A stretch of 64,000 nucleotides of DNA from Paenibacillus ginsengarvi. GTDB lineage: Bacteria > Bacillota > Bacilli > Paenibacillales > NBRC-103111. The position numbers and the translations under genes are program-made. The notes under the pieces are model-generated. The model saw nothing but the letters and a program-made list of their open reading frames with translations. It made no database searches and was not told the origin of the DNA. Within the stretch, counting starts at the first letter, position 1; each line of letters begins with the position of its first letter. The DNA lies in assembly GCF_003626695.1 (NCBI RefSeq), contig NZ_RBAH01000002.1, forward strand, positions 124,001-188,000, read 5' to 3'. Shown in pieces: positions 37,558 through 45,867 of the stretch.

Positions 37558-37650
37558 ATGAAAGCCGTACGGCTCATTCCGCCCGTCCGTGTGACCCGTG
37601 CGGAGACGATCGAAACGTTGAGGCGGGCAATCGCCTCTCCACATAAGTAA
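37558..37650 (+). CDS. Possible 30-residue peptide gene or gene fragment
   Basis: ATG 37558 follows CAAGGAGAG by about ten bases and opens a short frame reading MKAVRLIPPVRVTRAETIET and ending SPHK. It has ordinary codon use but no recognisable family, and may be the remnant of a longer gene. Weak call. Confidence 0.2.
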   Translation: MKAVRLIPPVRVTRAETIETLRRAIASPHK

Positions 37651-37719
37651 TGGTCAGGAAGCCACCACACCGCTGAGCGGCCGATGGGGGCTTTTGACTT
37701 TTCCTAAATGAAATATGAA

Positions 37720-37748
37720 TTGACAAATCTGGTGGCGGCATTTACACT
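37720..37748 (+). promoter_or_regulatory. Promoter upstream of the sialidase-like gene
   Basis: TTGACA (37720-37725), 17 bases, TACACT (37743-37748). The leader to the ATG at 38038 is about 280 bases and holds a palindrome and a repeat element described separately. Confidence 0.65.
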
Positions 37749-37787
37749 AGCCTTGTCGCGGTTGTATCAGACTTTTTTGTTTAGGCA

Positions 37788-37804
37788 ATATGGTCTGACC
37801 ATAT
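37788..37804 (+). promoter_or_regulatory. Perfect palindrome, GntR/FadR-like operator
   Basis: ATATGGTCTGACCATAT is fully symmetric about its central T. TGGT-n-nACCA cores are typical of FadR-subfamily GntR repressors. It lies about 33 bp downstream of the expected transcription start, a roadblock position. A related half site (GACCATAT) recurs near 37974. No GntR gene is in the window. Confidence 0.5.
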
Positions 37805-37872
37805 GATGTGTTGAGTCTTGAAACACTAAATTACCTATAAATTATGAAGAGAGTGCTTGTTATGGGTCTTCC

Positions 37873-37933
37873 GGGGGCTCCTCCAAAAGTATTCGGCGTT
37901 GCTGCAACGCTTCGCTTCACTTTTGGGGGACCT
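37873..37933. repeat. Palindromic repeat element, copy 1
   Basis: A 61-bp element starting GGGGGCTCCTCC and ending CTTTTGGGGGACCT. CCTCCAAAAGT pairs with ACTTTTGGGGG, and an inner stem GCGTTG/CAACGC is nested within. The ends are nearly identical to the element at 49382-49443, whereas the centre differs in sequence but again can form an inner stem. Confidence 0.75.
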
Positions 37934-38037
37934 GGTTAAGGGAATTGCCGCAGCTTATCGCGGACTACTGGACAGACCATATTATGGGGGGAACCATTCA
38001 AACTCGAATGAACTGGCGATGAAGGAGAGTTGAACAC

Positions 38038-39855
38038 ATGTCAAAAGCGGAAATCGAATCTTTCAATTGCAAAAACGTCTGGGCGCCGGAATATCTCGGA
38101 GCAGCCTTCGGGCCGGAAAGCAGCGCGGTACTCTTGCCGGACGGTGCGATCCGGTTCTTCTATACGGATAAATCATGCAAGCCTTCAATCGTCTATTCGC
38201 GAACCTCCTCGGACGGCGGAACAACATGGGGGGAGCCGCAGGCGGAGTTTCAGACCCCTTCGGTCGCATATCCGGAGCCGGACAGTCCCCTGATCGATAG
38301 TCAAACCTGGTATGCGACCGCATCTTTGCTCGATCCATACGGGGAGATCCATGTGATGTTTCAAGTTTATTATGGAGCCGGAATGATCGGGGTCACGCGT
38401 TTTATGGACGTTTACCACATCCGTACAACCGATGGGCGAACCGCCTGGGCAGCCCCGGTTCCGATCCGCTCCAGAATATGGTGCGGCGCGGCGAAAGGAT
38501 TGACTCTCATTCAAAGGGACGCGGGCTGGCGACTGATTGCGACTTTTGGCGAATGGATCGTCCCGCGGATTCCGGGGGTAGGGGAACTCAACAGCCGTGT
38601 TTATTATTCCGACAATAACGGTGAGACCTGGTTGGAAGCGCTTTATGAGGACGGATTGCCGCTGCGCTCTCCGATATCCGACGATTTCAACGGTGCAAAC
38701 TATGGGGCGATCGAAGGCTGTGTCGTCGAAATGTCCACGCAAGCGCTGCACATTTATTTAAGGACCCAGACGGGGTATCTATACGAATCGGAATCTGCCG
38801 ATTCGGGCGGCACATGGTCCATAGCCAAGCCTTCCCGTTTTCGCAGCTCCAGCTCGCCCGCGTATGCTGTCAGGCTGAAAGACGGCCGGGTCATCCTGTT
38901 TTGGTGCAATCAGCCGCAGCTTCCGAGAATGGAAGCACCGGGAGGAGGTGTTCTTGGTATATACAGCGGCCGGGATGCGCTGCATGCAGCCATCTCGGAC
39001 GACGGCGGAGCCACCTGGAAAGGCTACAGGGAGGTGTATCTGGATCCGAAACGAAACGAGCAGGCGGTGAAGGGCGATGTCGGGGTTTCTTATCCGGACG
39101 CGATCGAAACGGCGGAGGGGAACATTTTTTTGACATGCGGTCAGGGCAATACAACCGCGATGTTTCGTTTTCGTCCGGAATGGCTTTATGAGACGCGGCA
39201 TGAGGACGATTTTTCGCAAGGTTTGGACGGATGGTCGACGTTCACCGCTCACTACATGGAGCAAGAGACGCCCGGGCTAGGCAAGAAGCCGATGAGGTCC
39301 GAAGGAGCGACACTCGTAGAGCATCCGGAGCGGATCGGCTCGAAGGTGCTGCATGTGCGCAAGGCAGAACCGCAGAAGGCCGCAGACGGCGCCGTCTGGA
39401 ACTTTCCGGGAGGAAACGGAAACGCCGGAACCGTACAATTGCGCATGAAATTCAACAAAGGCTTCAGCGGCGCCTGGATATGTTTAAACGATGCTTTTTA
39501 TGACCCGTGGTATTCGGATGGCGAAACCAACGCAATATTCAAGCTGAAGGTAAGCCCGGACGGAACGATCGAGAACGGAGAACGCTTGGAGCTTGACCGG
39601 TGGCATACGTTGTCGCTTTCCTGGGATTTGAGCAGGCGGAGCTGTGAAGTTTTGGCGGAAGGCATGGGAACAGTCGTCACGTTAACGCAAATCAATCAGC
39701 CGGCCGATGGGGCCCCGATCTGTTACTTGCGATTGAAATGCACCGCAGCCGAGCTTTCGGCGGACACCTTCGGTTTTAACGTCGAATCGGTGTCGTCCGA
39801 TACGGGTGCAGACAAAACAACAATGATCCATCTTGCGCCAGATGGATCAAATTGA
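38038..39855 (+). CDS. BNR-repeat sialidase-like protein with C-terminal lectin-like domain
   Basis: A 605-residue protein. The first 385 residues form a sialidase-type six-bladed propeller with at least four Asp boxes: SSDGGTTW, DNNGETW, SADSGGTW and SDDGGATW. The last 200 residues (DDFSQGLDGWSTF to LRLKCTAAELSADTFGFNVE) resemble a laminin-G or concanavalin-like sandwich. There is no signal peptide, which is unusual for a sialidase and suggests cytoplasmic action on imported sugar or a non-sialidase activity; the Arg triad cannot be assigned by eye. A perfect 10-bp hairpin (TGATCCATCT/AGATGGATCA, 39824-39849) overlaps the last codons. AAGGAGAG precedes the ATG. Confidence 0.75.
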   Translation: MSKAEIESFNCKNVWAPEYLGAAFGPESSAVLLPDGAIRFFYTDKSCKPSIVYSRTSSDGGTTWGEPQAEFQTPSVAYPEPDSPLIDSQTWYATASLLDPYGEIHVMFQVYYGAGMIGVTRFMDVYHIRTTDGRTAWAAPVPIRSRIWCGAAKGLTLIQRDAGWRLIATFGEWIVPRIPGVGELNSRVYYSDNNGETWLEALYEDGLPLRSPISDDFNGANYGAIEGCVVEMSTQALHIYLRTQTGYLYESESADSGGTWSIAKPSRFRSSSSPAYAVRLKDGRVILFWCNQPQLPRMEAPGGGVLGIYSGRDALHAAISDDGGATWKGYREVYLDPKRNEQAVKGDVGVSYPDAIETAEGNIFLTCGQGNTTAMFRFRPEWLYETRHEDDFSQGLDGWSTFTAHYMEQETPGLGKKPMRSEGATLVEHPERIGSKVLHVRKAEPQKAADGAVWNFPGGNGNAGTVQLRMKFNKGFSGAWICLNDAFYDPWYSDGETNAIFKLKVSPDGTIENGERLELDRWHTLSLSWDLSRRSCEVLAEGMGTVVTLTQINQPADGAPICYLRLKCTAAELSADTFGFNVESVSSDTGADKTTMIHLAPDGSN

Positions 39856-39936
39856 CGGGCCGGATTATGCAAAATAGATCAAAACGAGGCTGGGGAAGCA
39901 TGATAAGATACAGGTATAACACCGAGGGAGGTTGAC

Positions 39937-40137
39937 CTGGCGGCGAGCAGGAGCATACAGCAAAGCAACTGAATGTGTCCAGGGAGCAAATATTATTTGT
40001 CGCGCCTGTTCCGGGAAATGACGGGGATGACCATCGTGAACTATTTGTCCTACCGCCGCATCAGTTTGGAGCATTTTAGCCGCGTGTTCAAAAAACATGT
40101 TGGCGTCTCACCGGATCATTACCGCAAGGAAGGATAA
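39937..40137 (+). pseudogene. Remnant of an AraC-family regulator gene
   Basis: Pieces of an AraC DNA-binding domain are recognisable but scrambled. In one frame AKQLNVSRE marks the first helix-turn-helix, then a shift leads to YYLSRLFREMTGMTIVNYLS. The sequence jumps from YRRISLEH straight to FSRVFKKHVGVSPDHYRKEG, skipping the middle helices, and ends at 40137. An internal deletion and at least one frameshift or stop are therefore present. It lies between the sialidase-like and oxidoreductase genes that an intact copy may once have controlled. Confidence 0.75.
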
Positions 40138-40362
40138 AACTGCATGGAAGCTGCGGCTAACGGATATGTGGCACAATGGCAACGGTTGTTGTCCTTGTGT
40201 CTTTTGTTTTAAAAAAGGAGTCGCAGGGTGCAAAGCCGAATAAACAAACAGGCGGCAGCGGTACTGTGGAAGGAAATTCGGCTGCATCATGCTATCCTAT
40301 GGATCGTAGAGTGGAGATTGTGCGCTTGAAGGATCGGGACGGACCGGTGAGGGGGGACAGTT

Positions 40363-41526
40363 GTGACTTTGAAGGTGGGAATAGTGGGCATACGCGGATT
40401 GAGTGCAGCGCTCGGGATTCAATCGTACGATGGCGACGCGGAGGTTGTCGCCGTGTGCGATCTACAGGAGACGTTTATGCGGGAACGGTCGGCGATGTTC
40501 CGAATTCCGCATACGTACCGCGTGTATGAGGATATGCTGGCGTCAGACATTGATGCCGTCTTTGTCGCGACCCCGATGCACCTTCATGTGCAGCATACGA
40601 TTCAGGCATTGGAAGCGGGCAAGCACGTGTTTTGCGAAGTAACGGCGGGCGTGACGATGGACGAACTGTGGTGGTTGAAGGAAGCGGTGGAAAAGCACGG
40701 CAAAGTGTATATGATGGGTGAAAACTACTGCTACATTCCGCAAAACCAGCTGATTGGGCAAATGATTCGCGAAGGCCGCTTCGGCGAGGTGTATTACGCC
40801 GAGGGCGAATATTTGCACAACAACCGGAAGCTGGCTTACGGCTACAACCGGCGCCAACGCGAGCTGGATCCGTGGGCAGATCGAACGTCCTGGCGCCATT
40901 ACTGGCAGCTTGGAAAACGAGGCAACTTTTACCCGACGCATGAGCTTGGGCCGCTGATGCAATGGTTTCAAGGCGACCGGATCGAAAGTGTCGCCTGCTT
41001 CGGGAGCGGCTCCCACACGGCGCCGGAATTCCGGCAGGAAGATACGTCGATTACGATGGTCCGGCTGCGCAGCGGCAAGCTGTTGAAGCTCCGGCTGGAC
41101 TGTATCTCGAACCGTCCCATTGTATACAGCTACTTTGCGGTGCAAGGGACAAAAGGGGCGTACGAATCGCCGCGCGGTCTCAATGACAGTCATAAAGTGT
41201 ATTTTCACAAAGAAGGAACGGATCGGGAAGAAGCCGTGTGGGAGCCGCTGGAAAACTATTATGAGGAGTTGCCGGAACGGTACCGCAATGCGACACCGGC
41301 GCAAAAACGGGTAGGGCACTGGGGCGGCGATTTTTTTATTGTGCACGACTTTATCGATGCGATTCGTGGGTTGAAGCCGATTCCGATCGACGTGTACGAT
41401 GCGTGCGAATGGTCGGCGGTGGCGATGTTGTCGGAGTTGTCTATTATGAACGGCGGGCGGGTGATTGCGATGCCCGATTTTCGCCAGGCCAAGACAACAC
41501 GCGATCAGGAATTGAAGCTGTGGTAA
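40363..41526 (+). CDS. Gfo/Idh/MocA family oxidoreductase
   Basis: A 387-residue NAD(P)-dependent dehydrogenase. The Rossmann part opens LKVGIVGIRGLSAALGIQSY, in which the usual GxGxxG is spaced differently. It continues through VVAVCDL, DAVFVATPMHLHVQHTIQALEAGKHVFCEV (the EKP-type motif reads CEVTAG, without the catalytic Lys) and the C-terminal alpha/beta domain with HELGPLMQWF. The missing Lys makes dehydrogenase activity uncertain. The family reduces or epimerises sugars and inositols. Start is GTG 40363 behind GGGGGGACAG. The 225 bases upstream (40138-40362) hold only a signal-peptide-like scrap near 40176 and nothing I can assign. Confidence 0.85.
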   Translation: MTLKVGIVGIRGLSAALGIQSYDGDAEVVAVCDLQETFMRERSAMFRIPHTYRVYEDMLASDIDAVFVATPMHLHVQHTIQALEAGKHVFCEVTAGVTMDELWWLKEAVEKHGKVYMMGENYCYIPQNQLIGQMIREGRFGEVYYAEGEYLHNNRKLAYGYNRRQRELDPWADRTSWRHYWQLGKRGNFYPTHELGPLMQWFQGDRIESVACFGSGSHTAPEFRQEDTSITMVRLRSGKLLKLRLDCISNRPIVYSYFAVQGTKGAYESPRGLNDSHKVYFHKEGTDREEAVWEPLENYYEELPERYRNATPAQKRVGHWGGDFFIVHDFIDAIRGLKPIPIDVYDACEWSAVAMLSELSIMNGGRVIAMPDFRQAKTTRDQELKLW

Positions 41527-41555
41527 ACAGGAAGGAAACGTCCGGCGTCTTTTTC

Positions 41556-41586
41556 AGGGGCACGTGATTCGCGCTGCCTCTTTTTA
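41556..41586 (+). terminator. Terminator after the Gfo/Idh/MocA gene
   Basis: AGGGGCA pairs with TGCCTCT (one G-T pair) around CGTGATTCGCGC, followed by TTTTT. Confidence 0.75.
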
Positions 41587-42164
41587 TTCTGACATCAGAG
41601 TTCTTCTTGATCTTCTAAAACAAAGCAAACCCTATCAACTCTCCATCTTGTATTGATCAAGATTGATCAAAGTCTGGAAGCGCATATTTGCTATTCTAAA
41701 TGCAAGTGCTACCATTCCATGCAAAGGAGAATGTAGACAGGAAGAAGAGCAGAAGAGCGTTTCTATTTGTGGCGTTTGTTATGGTGCTGGCAGCTACAGC
41801 AATATGGGCGTCAGCACAGAGCAGCAACGCAGGGACGAAGAGCTGGTGGTAGCCGAGGGAGAACGAGTCCTAGGCTAGTATTAGGAAGAGAAGCCGTTTA
41901 GTGAAAGGTGCGGTCGACAAACCGACTTAATCCGTAAAAAGATGGCAGTGTGGATTTATGCGAAAAAGAAAGCTTGGTGAAACTGCCAAGCTTTTTCGAC
42001 GTATAGTGAAACAAGAGGCGCTGAAAAAAGGAAAATGAGGGAAAATGTCGAATATTCCCCATCAGTCAATCCTTATGGCAGCAATCCGGCTTTGCCCTAT
42101 GCATGGTTTAGGCCCGGACGTAAATTTTGGAGGGTTATTTTGAAGGGGTAAAGGGGGTGTGCAT
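41587..42164. other. 578-bp gap with a hairpin and a signal-peptide-like scrap
   Basis: A perfect 9-bp hairpin (AAAGCTTGG/CCAAGCTTT, 41969-41994) ends in a T run and looks like a terminator for a gene that is no longer here. Near 41739-41850 one frame reads KKSRRAFLFVAFVMVLAA then TAIWASAQ, a credible signal peptide, but it has no start codon and stops 15 residues later. I see no promoter or complete gene; the region looks like decayed sequence. Confidence 0.4.
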
Positions 42165-42902
42165 TTGACTGGGAGCAAATACATAAAACTGCTCGGATTG
42201 ATTGCCGGTGTGGCGGTACTGAATATTGTTGTGTTCTCTCCCGGATTCGTAGGTCTTTCGATCGGCGGAGGCGCTCTCGCCGCGGCTTCCGGGGTGACCC
42301 TGCTGCTGGCCAGCGCTGTTGCGCTGCTGTACGGGAGCTACGTTCTGCTGGCCCGGCAGCCCGAAGCGTTACCGGTCAAGCAGGTCACCACCCACGAAGA
42401 CTACGTGGAAGCTTTGACCCGTTATGAACGCGTCAAACCGATTGGGAGCGATATTCGCTTCGCTCTGGAGCAGATGGAGCGGATCAGGAAAAAGAAAGAA
42501 ACGCTGATGGACGTCCTTAACCAGCGGTTCGAACCGGGCGAGCTAAGCTACAAAAAGTTTGCCTCGGTAATCCGCGAGGTTGAAAAGCTGTTTTATCTAA
42601 ACTTGCGAAGTTTGTTAAACCGGCTCCATGTGTTCGACGAAGCGGATTTCGCTAGCGTCATGACGCAGAAGACCGCCCGTTATTCCAAACAGCTGCTTCA
42701 GGAAAAGACGACTATGTACAACGATTTTCTATCGTTCCTGAAGTACTCGCTGGACAATAACGAGGAGATTTTGTTAAAGCTGGATAAGCTGCTGCTGGAA
42801 ATATCCCGCCTGGACAGCTTCGAGCCCGGCGACATCGAGAACATGCCTTGCATGCAGGAGATTGACTCGTTAATCAAGCAAACCAAATATTACAAACAGT
42901 GA
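42165..42902 (+). CDS. XpaC-like membrane protein of a TelA operon
   Basis: A 245-residue protein with two N-terminal membrane spans (about residues 8-25 and 40-60) and a cytoplasmic, mainly helical domain (IRFALEQMERIRKKKETLMD, YKKFASVIREVEKLFYLNLRSLLNRL). Length, topology and position ahead of a TelA gene match XpaC (5-bromo-4-chloroindolyl phosphate hydrolysis) family proteins, as in B. subtilis xpaC-yaaN; the true biochemical role is unknown. TTG 42165 lies at good spacing from AAGGGGGTG; a GTG two codons earlier is the alternative. The VWA gene starts 13 bp after the stop. Confidence 0.6.
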   Translation: MTGSKYIKLLGLIAGVAVLNIVVFSPGFVGLSIGGGALAAASGVTLLLASAVALLYGSYVLLARQPEALPVKQVTTHEDYVEALTRYERVKPIGSDIRFALEQMERIRKKKETLMDVLNQRFEPGELSYKKFASVIREVEKLFYLNLRSLLNRLHVFDEADFASVMTQKTARYSKQLLQEKTTMYNDFLSFLKYSLDNNEEILLKLDKLLLEISRLDSFEPGDIENMPCMQEIDSLIKQTKYYKQ

Positions 42903-42914
42903 GAAGGTGCAGGA

Positions 42915-44606
42915 TTGGCAAAGAAAAAAAACAAGTTTTACCTGACCGCGCTCCTGATCCTGGCGGTTGTGTTCGCTCTTGTCTATTTTGGGATCAATCT
43001 GACTTCCAATCTTGGCAAATCGAAGTCCCAGGTTACGCTGGAGGAAGCGGCCAAGCAGCTGAACAAGCTTTACGGCAATATCAAGGTCACGAACGAGCCT
43101 ACGGTAAAAGGACAAATCGACTTGAACCCGATCGATGTGGCCGAGTCGCTGCCGGACATCTCCAAGTTTCCGGTCACGGTAAACAACTCGACGAACAATT
43201 TCGTGGAAATTTTCTCCTCGACGGAAAAATCCGGCACCGGGGTGGACGGATGGCTGACCGACGTGGCGACCGAGTTCAACAAGGCAAACATAACCGTTGA
43301 CGGCAAACCCGTATCGGTCAAAGTGCGCAATATCGCCTCGGGGACGGCGGCGGACTATATCAAGTCGGGCAAGTATGTTCCGGACGCTTTCACGCCTTCC
43401 AACGAGCTGTGGGGCGAGATGGTGAAGGCTAGCGGCGTCAAGGTGCAAAAGGTGACGGACCGTCTCGTCGGCAACGTGCCGGGTATCGTTATTGCCAAGT
43501 CCAAATACGATGGCTTGATGGGGACATACGGAGCGATTAATATCAAGACGGTAACGGACGCGATTGCGGACAATGAGTTTTCGATGGGCTACACGGACCC
43601 GTTCGCAAGCTCGACCGGTTTGAACTTTCTTGTTACGGCGCTGAACACGTTCGATAGCTCTAATCTGCTGAGTGACAAGGCTGTGAAAGGGTTTGAGAAG
43701 TTCCAGGCCAACGTGCCCTTCATCGCGTCGACGACGATACAGATGCGTGACGCAGCTAAATCCGGCGCTTTGGACGGCTTCGTGCTGGAGTACCAAACCT
43801 ACGTCAACGCGGCCGATTTGAAGGGCGGTTACGTGTTCACGCCTTTCGGCGTCAGGCATGACAGTCCGCTGTATGCACTGGGCGACCTGCCGCAGGCGAA
43901 GTTGGACATCATTAAGAAATTTGCCGAATTCGTCACGCAGGAGAAGTACCAGAAAACCGCTAAGGACAAAGGCTTCAATAATCTCGATGACTACAAGTCG
44001 GAGATGGCCGTGGTGGACGGCAGTCTGCTGTCGGCGGCTCAGAAGCTGTGGAAAGAGAAGAAAAACGGCGGCAAGCCGATTGCCGCGGTGTTCGTCGCCG
44101 ACGTGTCCGGCAGCATGGCGGGCGAACCGCTGAACCGCTTGAAGGAGTCGCTGCTGAAGGGGCAGAAATATTTGGGCAAAGATAACAGCATCGGCCTTAT
44201 CTCGTACTCCAGCTCCGTTTCCGTCCGGCTTCCGATCGGCAAGTTCGATACGAACCAGCAGTCCATGTTCGTCGGTGCGGTGAACAGCCTCCAAGCCAAT
44301 GGGGGAACGGCGACGTTTGATGCCATTGTCGTGGCGATCAAAATGCTGCAAGACAAGATGCTTGAAAATCCGAATATGAAGCCGATTATTTTCGTACTGA
44401 GCGACGGAGAGACGAACGAAGGCTACTCGCTCAAAGACATCAAAGATCTGATCGAAGGCTACGGAGTGCCCATATACACCGTTGGCTACAATGCCAATAT
44501 CAAAGCGCTGCAAAGCATCTCGAGCATCAACGAGGCGGCCAGCATCAATGCGGACACCGACGATGTCGTCTACAAGATCGGAAACCTGTTCAATGTTCAA
44601 ATGTAG
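42915..44606 (+). CDS. Membrane-anchored substrate-binding domain fused to a VWA domain
   Basis: A 563-residue protein. A single N-terminal span (FYLTALLILAVVFALVYFGI) anchors it facing outward. Residues about 90-370 look like a periplasmic-binding-protein fold (VEIFSSTEKSGTGVDGWLTD, SGKYVPDAFTPSNELWGEMV, FSMGYTDPFASSTGLNF). Residues about 388-560 form a von Willebrand A domain with a complete MIDAS: DVSGSM, the Thr in GGTATF and the Asp in LSDGET. It therefore seems to couple ligand capture to metal-dependent adhesion outside the cell. The gene starts at TTG 42915 behind GAGAAGGTG and is flanked by XpaC-like and TelA genes with gaps of 12 and 38 bp. Confidence 0.8.
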   Translation: MAKKKNKFYLTALLILAVVFALVYFGINLTSNLGKSKSQVTLEEAAKQLNKLYGNIKVTNEPTVKGQIDLNPIDVAESLPDISKFPVTVNNSTNNFVEIFSSTEKSGTGVDGWLTDVATEFNKANITVDGKPVSVKVRNIASGTAADYIKSGKYVPDAFTPSNELWGEMVKASGVKVQKVTDRLVGNVPGIVIAKSKYDGLMGTYGAINIKTVTDAIADNEFSMGYTDPFASSTGLNFLVTALNTFDSSNLLSDKAVKGFEKFQANVPFIASTTIQMRDAAKSGALDGFVLEYQTYVNAADLKGGYVFTPFGVRHDSPLYALGDLPQAKLDIIKKFAEFVTQEKYQKTAKDKGFNNLDDYKSEMAVVDGSLLSAAQKLWKEKKNGGKPIAAVFVADVSGSMAGEPLNRLKESLLKGQKYLGKDNSIGLISYSSSVSVRLPIGKFDTNQQSMFVGAVNSLQANGGTATFDAIVVAIKMLQDKMLENPNMKPIIFVLSDGETNEGYSLKDIKDLIEGYGVPIYTVGYNANIKALQSISSINEAASINADTDDVVYKIGNLFNVQM

Positions 44607-44644
44607 CTTTGGCAATGAGCCTACTATACCAGGGGAGGAATACG

Positions 44645-45784
44645 ATGTCGTTCTCAATGGAAGTTGCAAGTACGGAAGCGATTAAAGCTGTGATTGAGCA
44701 GGAGGTGAAGCCGGTACCCGAAGAAGTTGTGAAGCTGAAGGAGCTGGCGCTTGCCAACGTTTCGGCGATCATGTCGCTGGATGTCGAGTCGCTGGAGAAG
44801 CGCAAGGAGATTCTGGTCTCGATCGAATCATTCGGCATGAATACGATGAAGTCGTCTTCGGAGAAAAACGCTTTGCTTCAAATATCCGTCGGGAATTTGT
44901 CCAAGGTGGGGGATGACGGCGGTCAAGTGGCCAAGGGCTTAGCGGAGCTGCATATGCAGCTGAAGGATCTGGACCCGAGTTTGATCGATTTCGCCAAGAC
45001 CGGATTTCTGGGCAAATTGTTCAATCCGCTGCGCGCTTACTTCCTGAAATACCAGAAAGCCGATTCGGTCATTGCCGATATCGTGGTATCGCTCGATAAG
45101 GGCAAGTCTACGCTCAAAAACGATAACACCACGCTGGAGATCGAGCAGCAGACGTTACGGGATTTAACCAAAAAGCTGCAGAAGGAAATTCAGCTTGGCG
45201 GATTGATGGATGAATCGATTGAAGGGCAGATCGAAGCGGCCAAACAGCGAAACGAAGACCCTGACAAAATCCGCTTCATAACCGAGGAAGTATTGTTCCC
45301 GCTGCGCCAGCGGGTGATGGACCTGCAGCAGATGCTGGTCGTCAATCAACAGGGCATTATGGCGATCGAGGTGGTCATCCGCAACAACAAGGAACTGATT
45401 CGCGGGGTGGACCGGGCGCAAAATGTCACGATTTCGGCGCTGAAAATTGCCGTAACGGTCGCAAGCGCGCTGTACAATCAACAAATCGTGCTGAAGAAGA
45501 TCGAACTGCTCAACCAGACGACAAACGAGCTGATCGCCGGCACGTCCCGCATGCTGAAAAACCAGGGAGCTGCGATTCAGAAGCAATCGATGGAGGCGAA
45601 TATTTCCGTCGATACGCTGAAGCAGGCGTTTGGCGATGTGCTTTCGGCACTTGATTCCATCAGTGTCTACAAGCAGGAGGCGCTGCCGAGAATGCGCCAA
45701 ACGATCGATCAATTCCGGACGCTGGCCGACGAGGGCGAGAAGCAGATCGTGCGTTTGGAAAAAGGCCACAAGCTGGGGCTATAA
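44645..45784 (+). CDS. TelA-family (toxic anion resistance) protein
   Basis: A 379-residue cytoplasmic, almost fully helical protein of the TelA/YaaN family. Landmarks include LGKLFNPLRAYFLKYQKADSVI, the long central helices with LRDLTKKLQKEIQLGG, and the closing NQTTNELIAGTSRMLKNQG to IDQFRTLADEGEKQI. Relatives confer tellurite resistance in some hosts and are linked to envelope stress and antimicrobial-peptide tolerance; the mechanism is not settled. ATG 44645 follows GGGGAGG. It is the last gene of the three-gene operon and is followed by a strong terminator. Confidence 0.88.
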   Translation: MSFSMEVASTEAIKAVIEQEVKPVPEEVVKLKELALANVSAIMSLDVESLEKRKEILVSIESFGMNTMKSSSEKNALLQISVGNLSKVGDDGGQVAKGLAELHMQLKDLDPSLIDFAKTGFLGKLFNPLRAYFLKYQKADSVIADIVVSLDKGKSTLKNDNTTLEIEQQTLRDLTKKLQKEIQLGGLMDESIEGQIEAAKQRNEDPDKIRFITEEVLFPLRQRVMDLQQMLVVNQQGIMAIEVVIRNNKELIRGVDRAQNVTISALKIAVTVASALYNQQIVLKKIELLNQTTNELIAGTSRMLKNQGAAIQKQSMEANISVDTLKQAFGDVLSALDSISVYKQEALPRMRQTIDQFRTLADEGEKQIVRLEKGHKLGL

Positions 45785-45832
45785 CCCTGTTGGAAGAGTG
45801 AAGAGGACTAAGCAATCATACATGAAATAATA

Positions 45833-45865
45833 GAGGAGGAAGGCTGCAAAAGCCTTCCTCCTTCC
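45833..45865. terminator. Strong bidirectional terminator between convergent operons
   Basis: GGAGGAAGGCT pairs perfectly with AGCCTTCCTCC around GCAAA. It ends the TelA operon on the plus strand and the lipid-linked sugar operon on the minus strand. Confidence 0.9.
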
Positions 45866-45867
45866 AT

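Noticed and set aside
40176..40529. A 117-codon frame overlapping the oxidoreductase start
   Set aside because: Only the first 25 residues look like a signal peptide; the rest is low-information and mostly antiphase to the real gene. At best a fragment.
42870..44669. A 599-codon open frame on the minus strand across the VWA gene
   Set aside because: It is the antisense shadow of the VWA gene: Arg/His-rich with no family landmarks, and it ends at both borders of the real gene.
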